From Erythrobacter sp. (lineage in GTDB: Bacteria > Pseudomonadota > Alphaproteobacteria > Sphingomonadales > Sphingomonadaceae), in assembly GCA_002695185.1 (NCBI GenBank), contig NZOF01000188.1, positions 1-17,646 on the forward strand: DNA of 17,646 bases, read 5' to 3'. Each line of letters starts with the position of its first letter. Position 1 is the stretch's first letter. The translations under genes were made by a program, and so were the position numbers. Below the pieces are notes generated by a model. That model saw nothing but the letters and a program-made list of their open reading frames with translations, was not told the origin of the DNA and made no database searches. Of this stretch, positions 8,482 through 17,587 are shown one piece after another.

Positions 8482-9371
8482 TATTCGCCAAGCTCTTCTT
8501 CGATCGGTGTACGCGCGCCCACCGCGGCTTCGGGCTCGTAGATTTCTTCAACGGAAACATAATCGGCTGCAGCCGGGTCGCTGACAATACGGGCGAGGGC
8601 GCCATCGTCGGTCAGTTCCGTGACTATCGCGACTGCGATGCCGGGAGCGTAATAACCGCCAGCCCCGCTGGTTACGAACATGTCATTCTTTTTCAGCGGA
8701 TTGATGCCAAGATTGATCAGCTTGATCCGAAGTATGCTGTCGCCCCTGCCTTCCGCAAAGGCGACGGTTTCGTCACCTGCACGGCGGACCGGCAATACGC
8801 TTTCACTGTCGGTCAACAGCAGAACCCGAGAAGACAGTTTGCCAGTTTCCAGGATCCGTCCAACCACGCCACGCGCGCTGCGTACAGGCATCCCGACCCG
8901 AACTCCGTCAGCCGAACCGGCACCAAGATATGCGAAGCGACGAGTGCTCGAAGAAGAGGAACCAATCAGACGCGCAACGGCAACCGGCTTACGCTCTTCG
9001 TCATGGAGATCGAGCAGGCCTTTCAGCCTTACGTTCTCTTGCCGCAGAGCTTCAGCTTCCTCCAGGCGAATACGAGCCAGTTCGACTTCGCGCTTAAGCT
9101 CGGCATTCTTGGATCCGGCCCGGTAATACCCGCTGATCGAATCCCACAGGGACTTCGAACCGGTGCGTGCAGCCGCCACCGTTTCCGTCGCGGGCGACGC
9201 AGCATCCTGCGCCACCCCACGAGGTCCCCCGAAGAGGGTTGGCTGAAAGAACGATACGCCAAGTAACACCGCACCGATCAGGGCACCGATGCCCGCTACG
9301 ATGTAGCCGGTGAATAGATTGTACTGCGCCCGCTTGGAAAAGCTGGAGCGCCGCTGATTGCTCGGCGCCAT
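8481..9371 (-). CDS. mreC: Rod shape-determining protein MreC
   Basis: 296-residue bitopic scaffold of the elongasome. A short basic cytoplasmic tail (1-19) is followed by one membrane segment (about 21-42), a variable linker, a coiled coil (about 86-121, ELKREVELARIRLEEAEALR), and the two beta domains typical of MreC (about 125-275), including GSADGVRVGMPVRSARGVVG and LINLGINPLKKNDMFVTSGAG (each a conserved glycine-rich turn). In other bacteria MreC binds and activates PBP2. The ATG at 9371 has GGGGGAAGCGGCG just upstream and is 13 nt after the mreB stop. Stop TAA overlaps the mreD start. The tail 276-296 is acidic. Confidence 0.95.
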   Translation of the reverse strand: MAPSNQRRSSFSKRAQYNLFTGYIVAGIGALIGAVLLGVSFFQPTLFGGPRGVAQDAASPATETVAAARTGSKSLWDSISGYYRAGSKNAELKREVELARIRLEEAEALRQENVRLKGLLDLHDEERKPVAVARLIGSSSSSTRRFAYLGAGSADGVRVGMPVRSARGVVGRILETGKLSSRVLLLTDSESVLPVRRAGDETVAFAEGRGDSILRIKLINLGINPLKKNDMFVTSGAGGYYAPGIAVAIVTELTDDGALARIVSDPAAADYVSVEEIYEPEAAVGARTPIEEELGE

Positions 9372-9384
9372 CGCCGCTTCCCCC

Positions 9385-10623
<1,239 letters not shown>

Positions 10624-12426
10624 ATGCCTGAAATTCGTCGCCTTCCCGATACTTTGGTCAACCGCATTGCAGCCGGCGAGGTGGTCGAACGCCCGTCATC
10701 CGCGCTCAAGGAACTGGTCGAAAATGCGATCGACGCGGGCGCGTCGCGCATCACTGTCAAACTGGTCGAAGGGGGCCTCACCAGCTTGGAGGTAACCGAT
10801 GACGGTTGCGGCATGTCTCCCGACCAGATGGCGCTTGCCCTGGAACGTCATGCGACATCCAAACTGCCCGACGATGCGATCGAACAGGTGGAGACACTGG
10901 GGTTTCGAGGGGAAGCGCTTCCCAGCATTGCCAGCGTGTCGCGTTTTACTCTGGAAAGCCGGCCTGCGGGTGCGGCCGACGGTTGGAAGCGGGTTATCGA
11001 TCACGGCGAAATCGTCGCAGAAGGCCCCGCCGCATTGCCACCCGGGACACGGGTGAGGGTGGAAAACCTTTTCGGAAAAATCCCCGCTCGTCGCAAGTTC
11101 CTGCGCACGCCACGCAGCGAATATGCAGCTTGCCTCGATGTGGTAAAGCGACTGGCCATGGCGCGGCCCGATGTGGCGCTCACGCTCGAACATGGGGATC
11201 GGCGTATTCTTGGCCTTCAGGGCGGGGAAGGGCTGGCGAACCGCGTGGCTCAGGTCATCGCACGCGAACTGCGGGAGAATGGCGTTGCCATCGATCTCGA
11301 TCGCGGAACAATGCGGCTTACAGGCATTGCAGGCCTACCTACCTATAATCGCGGCATTGCAGATCACCAGTATCTGTTCGTGAACGGGCGCCCGGTGAAG
11401 GATCGCCTGCTTACGGGCGCTGTGCGGGGAGCTTATTCGGACATGCTTGCGCGCGATAGGCATGCTGTGCTCGCTCTGTTTCTCGACCTGCCACCCGAAG
11501 AGGTGGACGTTAATGTCCATCCAGCCAAAACCGAGGTTCGTTTCCGCGATTCGCAAGCGGTGCGGGGTTTCATCGTGTCCGGATTGCGCAATGCGCTGGC
11601 CACGGGGGACAAGCGCAGCGCCCAATCCCCCGACGCCGCGGCGATGTCGCGCTGGCAGGCAGAACCGGTGCGGGAGGAACCTTCTCCTGCGCTCCGGTCA
11701 ATCTTCGAGAACCGCGACTGGTCTGCGCCCCAGTCCCGGGTGTCCGAGCCATCGCAAGGCTGGCGCGGCGCGGAGGCTGATGTGATGGCCGCGCCTCAGG
11801 GCCGGGCCGAGGTGGCTGTGGAAGATGTGGAAGAAGATAAGGATTACCCGCTCGGCATCGCTCGCGGGCAAGTGGCCAATACCTACATTGTCGCCGAAGC
11901 GGCGGATGGCCTGGTTCTCGTAGACCAGCATGCGGCGCACGAGCGTCTGGTACTCGAACGCCTCAAGGCGGCGGGGGCGGAAGAAGCCGTCGCGCGAAGT
12001 CAGGCTCTCCTGATACCCGAAGTGGTCGAATTGGAGGAAACCAGTTGCGACCGCTTGGAAGGAGCGGCCGATGCCCTCGCCAAACATGGTCTTGCCATCG
12101 AGCGCTTCGGTCCATCTGCTATGCTTGTACGGAGCCTTCCGCATGCCATCGCTCGAACCAGTCCCGAGAAGCTTCTGAGGGATATCGACGACGATCTCGC
12201 CTTGAACGGCGAAGCGCTACATCTTGGAGAAAAGCTCGATCTGGTGCTGGCCACGATGGCCTGCCACGGTTCGGTGAGGGCAGGGCGAACCTTGCGGGTT
12301 GACGAGATGAATGCGCTACTGCGCGAAATGGAACGCACGCCGCGCTCGGGCCAATGCAACCATGGGCGGCCTACATGGGTTAAACTATCCATGGACGATG
12401 TCGAAAAGCTCTTCGGGAGGCACTGA
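10624..12426 (+). CDS. mutL: DNA mismatch repair protein MutL, endonuclease type
   Basis: 600 residues from ATG 10624 (MPEIRRLPDTLVNRIAAGEV), the start that aligns with known MutL proteins. The N-terminal GHKL ATPase shows KELVENAIDAG with E30 and N34, DDGCG (59-63), HATSK and GFRGEAL. After a Pro/Ser/Glu-rich linker (about 330-405) comes the C-terminal dimerisation domain with DQHAAHERLVLE (434-445), fitting the endonuclease motif DQHA(X)2E(X)4E, plus AC at 546-547, CNHGRP (578-583) and FGR (597-599) at the C-terminus. It should therefore nick DNA itself, as expected in bacteria lacking MutH. No ribosome site is visible and a -10-like TACTAT is only 8 nt upstream, so the mRNA may be leaderless (inference). 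A small lipoprotein gene abuts its stop. Confidence 0.97.
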   Translation: MPEIRRLPDTLVNRIAAGEVVERPSSALKELVENAIDAGASRITVKLVEGGLTSLEVTDDGCGMSPDQMALALERHATSKLPDDAIEQVETLGFRGEALPSIASVSRFTLESRPAGAADGWKRVIDHGEIVAEGPAALPPGTRVRVENLFGKIPARRKFLRTPRSEYAACLDVVKRLAMARPDVALTLEHGDRRILGLQGGEGLANRVAQVIARELRENGVAIDLDRGTMRLTGIAGLPTYNRGIADHQYLFVNGRPVKDRLLTGAVRGAYSDMLARDRHAVLALFLDLPPEEVDVNVHPAKTEVRFRDSQAVRGFIVSGLRNALATGDKRSAQSPDAAAMSRWQAEPVREEPSPALRSIFENRDWSAPQSRVSEPSQGWRGAEADVMAAPQGRAEVAVEDVEEDKDYPLGIARGQVANTYIVAEAADGLVLVDQHAAHERLVLERLKAAGAEEAVARSQALLIPEVVELEETSCDRLEGAADALAKHGLAIERFGPSAMLVRSLPHAIARTSPEKLLRDIDDDLALNGEALHLGEKLDLVLATMACHGSVRAGRTLRVDEMNALLREMERTPRSGQCNHGRPTWVKLSMDDVEKLFGRH

Positions 12427-12921
12427 TTGCGCTGGATATTAGCCCTTGCACCTTTGGCCCTCACTGCCTGCGGCGATCAATCCGCTGAAGACAAGGAAGC
12501 TGCGAGGAAGGTGGCAGTTGCCGAGGTGGAGGCAAATCAGAAGCCTCCGCCCGAGAAACTCGAGCTGGACCCGATACGCTACCCTGAAATTGAGAAGTAT
12601 GACCTCTTTGGTGCGGGGTGCAGTTTTACTCCCGATGGGAACGGCATCGGAACAGTAGCGCTGGCAAACCCGGACAAAGCATATTTTATCCGGAATGGTG
12701 AGCTGCAGGCGCTCGCCGCCGATTTGGGAAGCCGCGAGTTGCCCTATCTCGCGCGCCAGAAATACGACGGTCTCGCTTATTCACTCACTCTCGAACTCGC
12801 AGATGAAAGCGGGAAGCCCAGCGGTCATGAAACGATCGATTATCGCGGGCGCCTAGCCATCCGCGATGGCGCGGATAACGTTCTTTATCGTGCCGAGGGA
12901 ATGGTGCAGTGCGGCGCCTGA
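12427..12921 (+). CDS. Small hypothetical lipoprotein coupled to mutL
   Basis: 164 residues. The frame begins with TTG at 12427, immediately after the mutL TGA, and has a strong ribosome site GGGAGG 6 nt upstream inside mutL. The start MRWILALAPLALTAC is a lipoprotein signal with lipobox LTAC (C15); G16 and no Asp at +2 point to the outer membrane. Residues 18-45 are charged and Glu/Ala/Lys/Pro-rich, followed by a compact domain with two cysteines (C65, C162) that could form a disulfide. I do not recognise a named family. The coupling to mutL is probably positional rather than functional. It ends one base before the stop of the convergent MaoC-like gene. Confidence 0.82.
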   Translation: MRWILALAPLALTACGDQSAEDKEAARKVAVAEVEANQKPPPEKLELDPIRYPEIEKYDLFGAGCSFTPDGNGIGTVALANPDKAYFIRNGELQALAADLGSRELPYLARQKYDGLAYSLTLELADESGKPSGHETIDYRGRLAIRDGADNVLYRAEGMVQCGA

Positions 12922-12922
12922 G

Positions 12923-13381
12923 TTAATCCCTGCCTTCGGGAGAGCGCGTGCGGATCAGCGCCTTCGAGATCATCTCAAGCACGAGTTCGTCATTCTGGTT
13001 GAAGGTCCGCACCTGGCTTTTGAAAATCCCCATTTCAGGGCGGGAAGCACTGCGGCGCTTCTCGATCAATTCGGTCTCGCAGCGAAGTGTATCGCCAGGA
13101 TAGACCGGCTTTGTCCAGCGCAACTGGTCAATACCCGGTGATCCGAGAGATGCGGACTGATTGTCCGTGATATCCTCTACCATCATCCTCATGGTCATCG
13201 CGCATGTATGCCATCCGCTCGCCGACAGCCTGCCGAAATGTGTTTGAGCTGCGGCCTCGTCATCAAGGTGGAAGGGCTGCGGATCGTATTTCTCGGCGAA
13301 CTCCAATACCTCGTCCCGGGAAACTTCGTATCGGCCGAATTTCCGAACTGTTCCGATGTGAAGGTCTTCGTAAAAAATCAT
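12923..13381 (-). CDS. MaoC-like (R)-specific hydratase / dehydratase family protein
   Basis: 152 residues with a single hot-dog fold of the MaoC type. The motif FAEKYDPQPFHLDDEAA (28-44) carries the D33 and H38 that correspond to the catalytic Asp/His of (R)-hydratases, though in the variant form DPQPFH rather than GDxNPxH. Other landmarks are SGWHTCAMTMRM (55-66) and LRWTKPVYPGDTLRCE (87-102). The substrate is probably an enoyl-CoA, but no neighbour identifies it. The ATG at 13381 matches usual family starts (MIFYEDL); GTG at 13393 is an alternative. It follows the glutaredoxin-MauE gene by 14 nt in the same operon. Confidence 0.88.
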   Translation of the reverse strand: MIFYEDLHIGTVRKFGRYEVSRDEVLEFAEKYDPQPFHLDDEAAAQTHFGRLSASGWHTCAMTMRMMVEDITDNQSASLGSPGIDQLRWTKPVYPGDTLRCETELIEKRRSASRPEMGIFKSQVRTFNQNDELVLEMISKALIRTRSPEGRD

Positions 13382-13395
13382 CTTCCGGTCCACAC

Positions 13396-14136
13396 TTAAA
13401 CCATCGGTCTTGCAAGCATCCAGAGACCCATGCCGATCATAGCGAGATTTTCGCTCAAGGAAACAAAGCCTAACGGGACATTGCCGCTTCCGCCAACGCA
13501 GGCACATTTGATCGAGCGCTTCTGAATATAAACGGCGTAGAAAACGCTTGCTGCTCCTACGGTCCCGATGAACAGCGCAATAGGTATGGATAGCCACGGC
13601 AGATTACGCCCGGCCATCAATACTGCTGCTGTCGCTTCCAGAAACGGGTAGGCATAGGCGTAGGGCACGAAGCGCCTGCCAAGCAGGTCGTAACCTACGA
13701 ACATGGTCGAGAACTGCTCGACATCCTGAAGTTTCAGCATGGCGAGCATAGCCATCGAGAATGCGACGAACCATTCTCCGGCGCGGACCGTCAGCGGCGC
13801 CTCATAGACGAACAGGCTCAAAGAAACGGCAAGGGCCACAGCGACGGCGAATACAGCGATTACCGGCGTATAGCTCTTGTCGCTTTCGACTTCTTTGTCG
13901 TAGCCGAAATGCTTGCGCAGGTCGGTATAGCCACCAAGCATCTTGCCACCGATGAAGGTCTGGGGCGTAGTCTTTACATCGTGCTCGGCCTTGAACGCAT
14001 CGGTTTGCTGTCGCGTGGTCAGATGATGATCCTCGACCTTATAGCCCTCACGCTCCAATAGCCATTTCGACTTGATGCCGTACGGGCAAACATGCTGGTC
14101 CATGACCATGCGGTAAAGACGGGCGGTTTTCTTCAT
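13396..14136 (-). CDS. Glutaredoxin-MauE fusion membrane protein
   Basis: 246 residues if started at ATG 14136 (MKKTARLYRMVMDQHVCPYG), which agrees with the domain edge and has GGAGG 11 nt upstream; in-frame ATGs at 14145 and 14154 are alternatives. Residues about 5-78 are a glutaredoxin fold: C17-P-Y-G20 as active site, the cis-proline loop TTPQTF (56-61) and GGYTDL (68-73). The second active-site cysteine is replaced by glycine. Residues about 91-246 form a four- to five-helix membrane domain of the MauE/DoxX type, ending in a C211-A-C213 motif and VPLGFVSLSEN. MauE proteins support disulfide formation in periplasmic enzymes. The fusion suggests electron or thiol transfer between cytoplasm and membrane; the partner is unknown. 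Upstream of the MaoC-like gene. Confidence 0.85.
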   Translation of the reverse strand: MKKTARLYRMVMDQHVCPYGIKSKWLLEREGYKVEDHHLTTRQQTDAFKAEHDVKTTPQTFIGGKMLGGYTDLRKHFGYDKEVESDKSYTPVIAVFAVAVALAVSLSLFVYEAPLTVRAGEWFVAFSMAMLAMLKLQDVEQFSTMFVGYDLLGRRFVPYAYAYPFLEATAAVLMAGRNLPWLSIPIALFIGTVGAASVFYAVYIQKRSIKCACVGGSGNVPLGFVSLSENLAMIGMGLWMLARPMV

Positions 14137-14201
14137 TTCGGCCATCGCCTCCATGTTAGCTCGCGCTAAAACGTTTCAACCCTCAAGCAAGAAACCGGCC
14201 T

Positions 14202-14265
14202 GCAAAATCTGTATCGGACCGACCGAGGACCTGACCATCGTCAGACCTGGCCGATCCGATTTTGC
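14202..14265. terminator. Long imperfect hairpin after DUF1206, likely terminator
   Basis: A 12-bp stem with two G-U pairs, ATCGGACCGACC (14213-14224) with GGCCGATCCGAT (14249-14260), encloses an inner hairpin CTGAC-CATC-GTCAG (14231-14244); GCAAA and TTTGC (14202-14206, 14261-14265) can add an outer arm. On the minus strand it starts 7 nt after the DUF1206 stop and runs into a GATTTTGC tail. Terminator is the simplest reading. Confidence 0.55.
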
Positions 14266-14271
14266 GCTTAT

Positions 14272-15078
14272 TCAGGCGCGGAACTTGGGGACCCCGGCAC
14301 TGCTGTCGAGTTCCGGAATGATCCTGTAGCGAGCCAGCACGAGGCTGAAGAGGCCAAACAGCATCAAACCAATGGCGGTCAGCGTGAATACAAAACCTTC
14401 GCCAGCCAGGCTGGAGACAGCATCGCCCAGTGTCTTGATCTGCTGTGCGCCGCCCGACATGAAGCCAGCTTTGAACAGCGACCAACCGATTACGGTATAG
14501 ACTACGGAACGTGCCAGATAGCCGGCACCGCCAAGGTAGCGGGTGGCGGATGGGGCACGGGCGCTGATACGGTTCATGAATTCGCCCGTAATACCCTTCT
14601 TCGCCTGGAAGATTGCGGCCACGAACAAACCGATGCCGAGGATGCCTAGGACGGCACCGCCAAAGTCCATGGAAAGGACGCCCGATGCCGCTTCCTGCGC
14701 ACCGCCGCCCGAACTCCCGCTCGAACCGCTGCTGGTGGCGAATTTGTAGGCTGAATAGGCAAGCGCCAGATGGGCGATGCCGCTACCGGCGTGACCGATG
14801 CGCTTTCCCCATCCCTTGCTGTCCGAACCGTTGTTCTCAATGTCAAACAGCGGTGAGCAGAAACGGAAAAGGGCATAGGCGATAAGCCCGATAACCATGA
14901 TCCACAGGATCGCGGTTCCTGCTGGATAATCCTTGATCGCGCGGAAGATGCCGTTCGTGCCCTCTTCGATCTTGCTGGCGCTCGTGAGCGCGATAAGGCC
15001 AAGCACGAAATACAGGATGGCACGGCTGAAATAGCCAACGCGGACCAGCCAGTTGAATTTTTCTGATTTATCTACCAC
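14272..15078 (-). CDS. DUF1206 family inner-membrane protein
   Basis: 268 residues with six hydrophobic segments arranged as three similar pairs (about 12-75, 95-160, 183-255), the layout of DUF1206. Each unit opens with a related motif: LVRVGYFSRAILYFVLGLIA, IGHAGSGIAHLALAYSAYKF, and LGGAGYLARSVVYTVIGWSL. A Ser/Gly-rich cytoplasmic or periplasmic loop lies at 114-128. Molecular function is not known for the family. The start is GTG 15078, clearly marked by AAGGGGAG 6 nt upstream. A perfect EcfG-type promoter lies 27 nt upstream, so it is probably induced in the general stress response independently of the phosphodiesterase gene before it. Confidence 0.92.
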   Translation of the reverse strand: MVDKSEKFNWLVRVGYFSRAILYFVLGLIALTSASKIEEGTNGIFRAIKDYPAGTAILWIMVIGLIAYALFRFCSPLFDIENNGSDSKGWGKRIGHAGSGIAHLALAYSAYKFATSSGSSGSSGGGAQEAASGVLSMDFGGAVLGILGIGLFVAAIFQAKKGITGEFMNRISARAPSATRYLGGAGYLARSVVYTVIGWSLFKAGFMSGGAQQIKTLGDAVSSLAGEGFVFTLTAIGLMLFGLFSLVLARYRIIPELDSSAGVPKFRA

Positions 15079-15104
15079 GGATAACTCCCCTTGTTTGCAC
15101 CCCT

Positions 15105-15129
15105 AACGGCAGGGGCGGGGGAGCGTTCC
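15105..15129 (-). promoter_or_regulatory. EcfG-type general stress promoter for the DUF1206 gene
   Basis: On the minus strand GGAAC at 15129-15125 and CGTT at 15108-15105 are separated by exactly 16 nt, the EcfG/SigT consensus. The predicted start, around 15098, gives a leader of about 20 nt that includes the AAGGGGAG ribosome site. It fills the 60-bp gap behind the phosphodiesterase gene. This is the second perfect copy in the window; both have the same spacing and both precede membrane proteins of poorly known function. Confidence 0.78.
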
Positions 15130-15138
15130 GCAGCGCGT

Positions 15139-16407
15139 TCAATTGCCCGGGGAGAGAGCGGCCTTCACTCCTTCTAGCGAACCATCGGTCCGTTCGACCT
15201 GTGGCAGACCGATCACCTTGCGCAAGAGCGGGGTGATGTCCGTATTGTCGAACACCGGAAGGCTCGCACCGCTGCGGAATGCTGGGCCGTTGGCGATGAA
15301 CACCGATCGCATTTCGGGCGCATAGGGATCGAAACCGTGACTGCCGCCGGACCAAGGGGAAGTCGGCGCGGATTGCGAAATGGTCCAGCCGGTTTCGGGC
15401 AGGCAGAGGTACGGCGGGATCCGCGGATGAGTGCCGTAATTATACCGCGCCGGGATGTCCTGCTTGGCCCAGCAGTCCATGTGGTCGTGTTTGGCCAGAA
15501 TTGCTTCGCGGAGTTCGCGGGTTTTGCCTTCTGTCGGTTCGAAGGTCGCATAAGCGCCGCCTTCGACGAGACGGTATAGGGAGCGATCGAGAACATCGTC
15601 CAGTGCGATTACCCGGCCCGAACTCGTGGCGGCCATTCCATGGTCGGATACGATCACGATGTTGGCAGGTTGTCCGAATTCGCGCAGGCCTTCGATAAGC
15701 ATTGCAATGTGGGCGTCCACGTCGCGAAGGGCTGCGTCGACCTCCTCGCTATCCGGGCCGGCTGCGTGGCCGGCGCTGTCCACGGTATCGAAGTAAAGCG
15801 TCAGGAACTCCGGGCGGATGTTCGACGGGCGCCGGAGCCAGTCGAGTACGCTGTTCACACGCTGCGTATTCGACACCTGCATTGAAAACTGCTGCCAGTC
15901 GCTAGGCAGAACGCCGTCGTCGACCGGTCCGTAATCTTTCGCCGTCCCACCCCACGGAACTGCGGAGCCGGGCCAGAACATGGCGGCGGACCGGATGCCG
16001 GCCTCCTCGGCCTCGACCCAGATCGGCTTTGCCTCGCTCCACCAGTAGGGGTCGAGCGAGGCCATGGTGAACGGTTCATCCGGACGGGCCTGGTCTTCCA
16101 TGCGGTTGGCCGTGATGCCGTGGTGGTCGGGGACAAGACCAGTCACCAGCGTCCAATGGTTCGGGAACGTCTTGCTGGGAAAGGATGGGCGCATTTCCGC
16201 CCGGACGCCGCCAGCGGCAAGGGCCGACATCGCAGGCGTGATCCCGCGATCGAGATAGGACGGATGGAAGCCGTCTATGGACACGAGAATGGTGACCGGC
16301 TCGCGCACTTCCGCCCGAACTGCAGAGACATTCTCAATGGGCTGCGGGGCACAGGCGGGCAGGGCAGTTGCGGCCGCCAGGGCCAGTGCGCTTACAATCT
16401 TCTTCAT
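15139..16407 (-). CDS. NPP-type ectonucleotide pyrophosphatase/phosphodiesterase lipoprotein
   Basis: 422 residues of the alkaline phosphatase superfamily (type I phosphodiesterase/nucleotide pyrophosphatase). The N-terminus is a lipoprotein signal with lipobox LPAC (C19), so it works in the periplasm, anchored in a membrane. The two-zinc active site is complete: D45 in VSIDGF, nucleophile T80 in FPSKTFPNHW with N83, D210 and H214 in DTVDSAGH, D255 and H256 in VSDHGM, and H357 in GGSHGFDP. Family members cleave nucleotide or other phosphodiester bonds; the natural substrate cannot be read from sequence. It follows ychF after 16 nt on the same strand and likely shares its transcript; its own ribosome site is weak. 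Confidence 0.92.
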   Translation of the reverse strand: MKKIVSALALAAATALPACAPQPIENVSAVRAEVREPVTILVSIDGFHPSYLDRGITPAMSALAAGGVRAEMRPSFPSKTFPNHWTLVTGLVPDHHGITANRMEDQARPDEPFTMASLDPYWWSEAKPIWVEAEEAGIRSAAMFWPGSAVPWGGTAKDYGPVDDGVLPSDWQQFSMQVSNTQRVNSVLDWLRRPSNIRPEFLTLYFDTVDSAGHAAGPDSEEVDAALRDVDAHIAMLIEGLREFGQPANIVIVSDHGMAATSSGRVIALDDVLDRSLYRLVEGGAYATFEPTEGKTRELREAILAKHDHMDCWAKQDIPARYNYGTHPRIPPYLCLPETGWTISQSAPTSPWSGGSHGFDPYAPEMRSVFIANGPAFRSGASLPVFDNTDITPLLRKVIGLPQVERTDGSLEGVKAALSPGN

Positions 16408-16423
16408 GGCGACCCGTGTTTGA

Positions 16424-17524
16424 TCAGACGTTGAACTTGAACATTAGGACGTCGCCGTCCTGAACGAGGTATTCCTTGCCCTCCTGGCGCAGCTTGCCCG
16501 CTTCGCGTGCACCGCTTTCGCCCTTGAGAGTGACGAAGTCATCGAACGCAATTGTTTCAGCACGAATAAATCCGCGCTCGAAATCGGTGTGAATTTCACC
16601 TGCCGCCTGCGGTGCCTTGGCACCTTCAGGGAAAGTCCAGGCGCGCGCTTCCTTGGGGCCGGCGGTGAAAAAGGTGTTCAGGCCGAGCAGCTTGTAACCG
16701 GCCTTGATCACGCGCGAGAGGCCGCTTTCTTCAAGCCCTAGTTCGGCAAGATATTCGGCGCGGTCTTCGGCTTCCATGCCGACCAGTTCGCTCTCGATTG
16801 CGGCAGATACCACCACGGCCTGCGCGCCTTCGGCCTTGGCCTTTTCGAATACCAGATCGGAGAAGGCATTGCCCTTGGCGGCATCTTCTTCGCCGACATT
16901 GCAGACATACAGCACCGGCTTGGCGGTGATGAGCTGCGCCTGGCGCAGGACGCGCGCTTCTTCCTCGTCATTGGGCTGGGTGAGGCGGGCAGGCTTGCCA
17001 TCGCGCAGCAGGTCGAGCGCCTGACCGAGCACGCTGGCTGTGATCTTGGCTTCCTTGTCGCCCGCGGTGGCCCGCTTTTGCGCGTTAGGCACGCGCTTTT
17101 CGAGGCTTTCCAGATCCGAAAGCATCAGTTCGGTCTCGACCACTTCGGCGTCCGCGATCGGATCGACCTTGTTCGAGACGTGCTGGATGTCATCGTCCTC
17201 GAAACAGCGCAGAACGTGGACGATGGCGTCCACTTCGCGAATGTTGCCGAGGAACTGGTTGCCCAGACCTTCGCCCTGGCTTGCGCCTTTCACAAGGCCA
17301 GCGATGTCGACGAAGGCCAGCTGCGTCGGGATGATCTTGGCCGAGCCTGCGATCGCGGCGATCTGGTCCAACCGCTCGTCGGGGACGGACACCTGGCCGA
17401 CGTTCGGCTCGATCGTGCAGAACGGATAATTCGCGGCCTGCGCGGCCTGCGTTTCGGTCAATGCATTGAAAAGGGTGGACTTGCCGACATTCGGCAGGCC
17501 GACGATCCCGCAACGGAAACCCAT
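16424..17524 (-). CDS. ychF: YchF/OLA1-type ribosome-associated ATPase
   Basis: 366 residues, the usual length. The P-loop GLPNVGKST is at 9-17, the G3 motif DIAGLVKGASQGEGLGNQF starts at 73, and the G4 position reads N209-V-G-E212 (NxxE) instead of NKxD, which explains why this GTPase-fold protein prefers ATP. A coiled-coil region (about 128-195) and a C-terminal TGS domain (about 283-366, ending VQDGDVLMFKFNV) complete the architecture. YchF binds ribosomes and affects translation and oxidative stress response in E. coli. The ATG at 17524 has GGAG 8 nt upstream. The probable pth gene just upstream matches a widely conserved pth-ychF order. Confidence 0.97.
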   Translation of the reverse strand: MGFRCGIVGLPNVGKSTLFNALTETQAAQAANYPFCTIEPNVGQVSVPDERLDQIAAIAGSAKIIPTQLAFVDIAGLVKGASQGEGLGNQFLGNIREVDAIVHVLRCFEDDDIQHVSNKVDPIADAEVVETELMLSDLESLEKRVPNAQKRATAGDKEAKITASVLGQALDLLRDGKPARLTQPNDEEEARVLRQAQLITAKPVLYVCNVGEEDAAKGNAFSDLVFEKAKAEGAQAVVVSAAIESELVGMEAEDRAEYLAELGLEESGLSRVIKAGYKLLGLNTFFTAGPKEARAWTFPEGAKAPQAAGEIHTDFERGFIRAETIAFDDFVTLKGESGAREAGKLRQEGKEYLVQDGDVLMFKFNV

Positions 17525-17549
17525 CGATAACTCCGGAAATAATGTGCTC

Positions 17550-17574
17550 GGCGCGCCTTTAGACTGCGCGCGCC
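17550..17574. other. GC-rich hairpin between probable pth and ychF
   Basis: GGCGCGC at 17550-17556 pairs with GCGCGCC at 17568-17574 around an 11-nt loop. On the minus strand it is followed by a weakly U-containing GAGCACATTATTTCC. It could be a terminator or attenuator before ychF, or simply a GC-rich coincidence. Confidence 0.35.
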
Positions 17575-17587
17575 GCGATTGCCAGCG

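Noticed and set aside
8403..9266. 287-codon plus-strand ORF opposite mreC/mreD
   Set aside because: Arg/His/Cys-rich composition, no family likeness, and fully antisense to clear mreC; long antisense frames are expected from the codon bias of this genome.
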